From: Pseudomonadota bacterium
GTDB lineage: Bacteria > Desulfobacterota > Desulfobulbia > Desulfobulbales > Desulfocapsaceae
Assembly (NCBI GenBank): GCA_018820855.1
Contig: JAHJNL010000016.1
Location: forward strand, 1 to 33,149
DNA: 33,149 nucleotides
Direction: 5' to 3'
Shown: piece by piece, positions 31,568 through 33,149 of the stretch
How the letters are laid out: each line of letters starts with the position of its first letter
Numbering within the stretch: position 1 is the stretch's first letter
The notes under the pieces: generated by a model
What the model was told of the DNA's origin: nothing
The model's database searches: none
What the model saw: the letters and a program-made list of their open reading frames with translations, nothing else
Made by a program: the position numbers and the translations under genes

Positions 31568-31819
31568 TTATTGGGGGGTGTTCTCTTTGATAGCCCCGTC
31601 AACCTGTCCGATTACATCGTTGATACCCGCAGCAATCAGGTCTGGTTTCAAAGCCAGTTCCAGTTTTTTGGCTCCCCGGGCATCAACAAAAGTATTCTCA
31701 TATTGAACAGTGGTTTTCTTGAGAACTTTTAGACTACTGTCTAAAAGCACAAAGTGATAACTCAACAATCCGTATCCGGCCGCTGCTGCAATAATAAGTA
31801 CTAAGATAGATTTTTTCAT
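31568..31819 (-). CDS. Small membrane-anchored or exported protein, unknown
   Basis: An 83-residue protein with a membrane segment or uncleaved signal (MKKSILVLIIAAAAGYGLLS) and a short polar periplasmic part ending DVIGQVDGAIKENTPQ. AAGGAAGAACG before the ATG is a good ribosome site and a strong terminator follows, so it is a genuine monocistronic gene. No family recognised. Confidence 0.72.
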   Translation of the reverse strand: MKKSILVLIIAAAAGYGLLSYHFVLLDSSLKVLKKTTVQYENTFVDARGAKKLELALKPDLIAAGINDVIGQVDGAIKENTPQ

Positions 31820-31987
31820 CGTTCTTCCTTTTTGAAAGGGTGATTAGCAATTGTTTTAATAATAAAAGGGGGGAGTAGGTGAATTTTGTGCGTCCGACCC
31901 CGTTTTCACTGTTGGCTTGTGCTGTTTCCGGTGCGTTGGCTGGTTGTCCGACTCTGGTTTTTCAAAAGTTAACAGGCTTTAATTACA

Positions 31988-32263
31988 TTACATTCCGACC
32001 TCAAACATTGCTTCAAGGTCATGGCGAGAAAATGCTTTAAAGGCGAGCATTGTTTCTGATTTTAAAATGTAATCAATGCTAAGCAATTTTTTAGTAACAA
32101 GAGTTGCAAGGTCATCATTTGATGGGACACGGGCAATTGCGACAAGGTCATAGTTGCCGCTAACGGAGTAAACTTCTGATATGCCATTAAGTTCTGCTAG
32201 TTGTTCAGCCACTTCGTTAATCTTTTTTCTTTTCGCTTTGATGAGAATAATTGAGGTGACCAT
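31988..32263 (-). CDS. Stand-alone Lrp/AsnC effector-binding (RAM) domain
   Basis: A 91-residue protein that consists only of the alpha-beta ligand-binding domain of Lrp/AsnC regulators: MVTSIILIKAKRKKINEVAEQ, ISEVYSVSGNYDLVAIARV, TLVTKKLLSIDYILKSETML. It has no helix-turn-helix. Such stand-alone RAM proteins form ring oligomers that bind amino acids and may modulate full-length Lrp proteins. AAGGAGCGAAT gives a strong ribosome site. Nothing nearby reveals its ligand. Confidence 0.9.
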   Translation of the reverse strand: MVTSIILIKAKRKKINEVAEQLAELNGISEVYSVSGNYDLVAIARVPSNDDLATLVTKKLLSIDYILKSETMLAFKAFSRHDLEAMFEVGM

Positions 32264-32453
32264 ATTCGCTCCTTATCAATATTTCGTTTTGTTTGATATT
32301 CAATTGTCTACCTGTATTCTGTCATACTACAATTGTTTAAATATACCATAACTTCATTAAGAGGTCTTGAGACGCCGAACGAATCTGTAACAAATTTCTG
32401 CATTCAGCCTGGTCAATGTCTTCTGACATATTTTTTTGAGATACTTAATAAGT

Positions 32454-33008
32454 TTAATGAGTTGTCTTGTTTCCCCAGATCTCTTGCAAGCGTTGATCGC
32501 GACCGCAATTCCAGCGATAGTATTTGTAGCGAATAGAGTTATTTTTATAATAATCTTGATGGTGACTTTCTGCGCCTTTGATGGGATAAAATGTCGATGC
32601 ATTTAAAATTGGGGTAATAACTTTTTTGTTCGGGAATCGATCAATAATCTTTTTTCGAGAAAACTCTGCCAGTTTTTTTTCTTTTTCATTTGTTACGAAA
32701 ATTGCACTTAAGTAACTCGAGCCTTTGTCACAAAACTGTCCTTTTGCATCAAATGGATCGATGTTAACCCAATAATATTCCAGAAGTTCCTGGAAACTCA
32801 CTTTTTCTGGGTCATAGGTGATTTCAACGGCTTCATAATGACCTTCATGGTTGCCGGAGTAGGTTGGGTTTTTCGTGATTCCACCTGTGAAGCCAGAGAT
32901 CACCTCAGTCACGCCTTCAAGCTTTTCAAAATCTGCCTCCATACACCAGAAACATCCTCCTGCGAATACGGCTTTATCCGCTGCAGCATTTGTAACATAG
33001 GAAAGTAA
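32454..33008 (-). pseudogene. msrA: Peptide-methionine (S)-S-oxide reductase, 5' end removed by an ISL3 insertion
   Basis: The frame, open from 33020, encodes LLSYVTNAAADKAVFAGG, then CFWCMEADFEKLEGV with the catalytic Cys at 32952-32954. It continues through GNHEGHYEAVEITYDP and ESHHQDYY to the end YYRWNCGRDQRLQEIWG. Everything from the catalytic motif on is intact. Upstream there is only a fragment of what looks like a signal peptide end (LLSYVTNAAA), and then ISL3 transposase sequence on the same strand. No ATG, GTG or TTG lies in frame before the catalytic Cys. The first ATG (32942) would make a 162-residue protein lacking GCFWC, hence inactive. It was therefore a secreted MsrA, now probably non-functional unless rescued by an unusual start. 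Confidence 0.8.
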
Positions 33009-33149
33009 GGGTTCATCCGACTAAAGCGTACTTTGTTTCATGAAGGGCATGGATTTTCAGTTTAAAAAATTCCATATCTCGAAAGCCATACGCCTGCCTT
33101 TGTAGTGTTTTGATTTTGTTGTTGGTTCCCTCTAAGGGACCTGTTGATA
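33009..33149 (-). mobile_element. ISL3-family insertion sequence, right-hand end (partial)
   Basis: The terminal 140 bases contain the 3' end of a transposase gene and, after it, GGGTTCATCCG (33009-33019), which I take as the element's terminal inverted repeat beginning with GGG as in many ISL3 members. The transposase stop codon lies inside this repeat. The other end is beyond the window, so neither the repeat pairing nor the 8-bp target duplication can be checked here. Confidence 0.6.
33013..33147 (-). CDS. ISL3-family transposase, C-terminal fragment
   Basis: The last 44 codons, STGPLEGTNNKIKTLQRQAY then GFRDMEFFKLKIHALHETKY, are the conserved C-terminus of the DDE_Tnp_ISL3 transposase (catalytic Glu in LEGTNNKIK). 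The rest runs off the window end. The intact final block and the clean junction with msrA suggest a fairly recent insertion. Confidence 0.85.
   Translation of the reverse strand, partial: STGPLEGTNNKIKTLQRQAYGFRDMEFFKLKIHALHETKYALVG

Overview
The window looks like a chromosomal segment of a sulfur-metabolising Desulfobacterota (deltaproteobacterial) organism, probably close to Desulfobulbales. The main support is a complete dsrC with both conserved C-terminal cysteines. Further support is a CobA-HemD fusion, the ApgM-type protein next to homoserine dehydrogenase, and a PpiD/SurA-type chaperone. The taxonomic placement is inference from gene content. Both ends lie inside insertion-sequence remnants (IS3-type on the left, ISL3-type on the right), so this may be a contig or island broken at repeats.

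Layout. 1-3330: IS3 remnant, a TrmK-like tRNA methyltransferase of gammaproteobacterial appearance, a PAS/histidine kinase/receiver hybrid, and a gene-poor stretch with short repeats. 3333-6612 (minus): initiator tRNA-fMet, a YbgC-type thioesterase, and an ApgM-like protein (possible homoserine kinase) next to homoserine dehydrogenase. 7004-11655 (plus): adk, gmhA overlapping a deoxyhypusine-synthase-like gene, cobA-hemD with a canonical promoter, and a small protein that matches the cereblon CULT (thalidomide-binding) domain residue for residue at its key positions. 11665-18971: a 1390-residue SNF2 ATPase (minus), a serine-recombinase-like protein lacking every catalytic residue (plus), and PpiD (minus). 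19714-20034: dsrC with its own strong RBS and terminator, after about 740 bases without a recognisable gene. 20254-22724 (minus): a tight four-gene operon, M23 peptidase - bactofilin - small zinc ribbon - ATP-grasp ligase. 22949-24796: an ABC-F ATPase.

24856-33149 is more A+T-rich and accessory in character, mostly on the minus strand. It holds a YkgJ-type cysteine-cluster protein, an RluA pseudouridine synthase, DUF2293, YciH/SUI1 and a SAM methyltransferase preceded by a tiny ORF with a perfect Shine-Dalgarno and a hairpin. It continues with a COG2509 flavoprotein, a T4 endonuclease V-type glycosylase, two small exported proteins, a stand-alone Lrp/AsnC effector domain, and an msrA that has lost its start and most of its signal peptide to an ISL3-family insertion.

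Genes that plausibly work together: ApgM-like + Hom (threonine pathway); CobA-HemD (siroheme precursor supply) with DsrC (dissimilatory sulfite reduction); M23 + bactofilin + zinc ribbon + ATP-grasp (cell-envelope morphogenesis or a peptide/amine ligation system); GmhA (LPS heptose). The observations most worth checking are the bacterial CULT protein, the catalytically dead recombinase, the leader-peptide-like ORF before the methyltransferase, the ATP-grasp/bactofilin operon and the IS-disrupted msrA.
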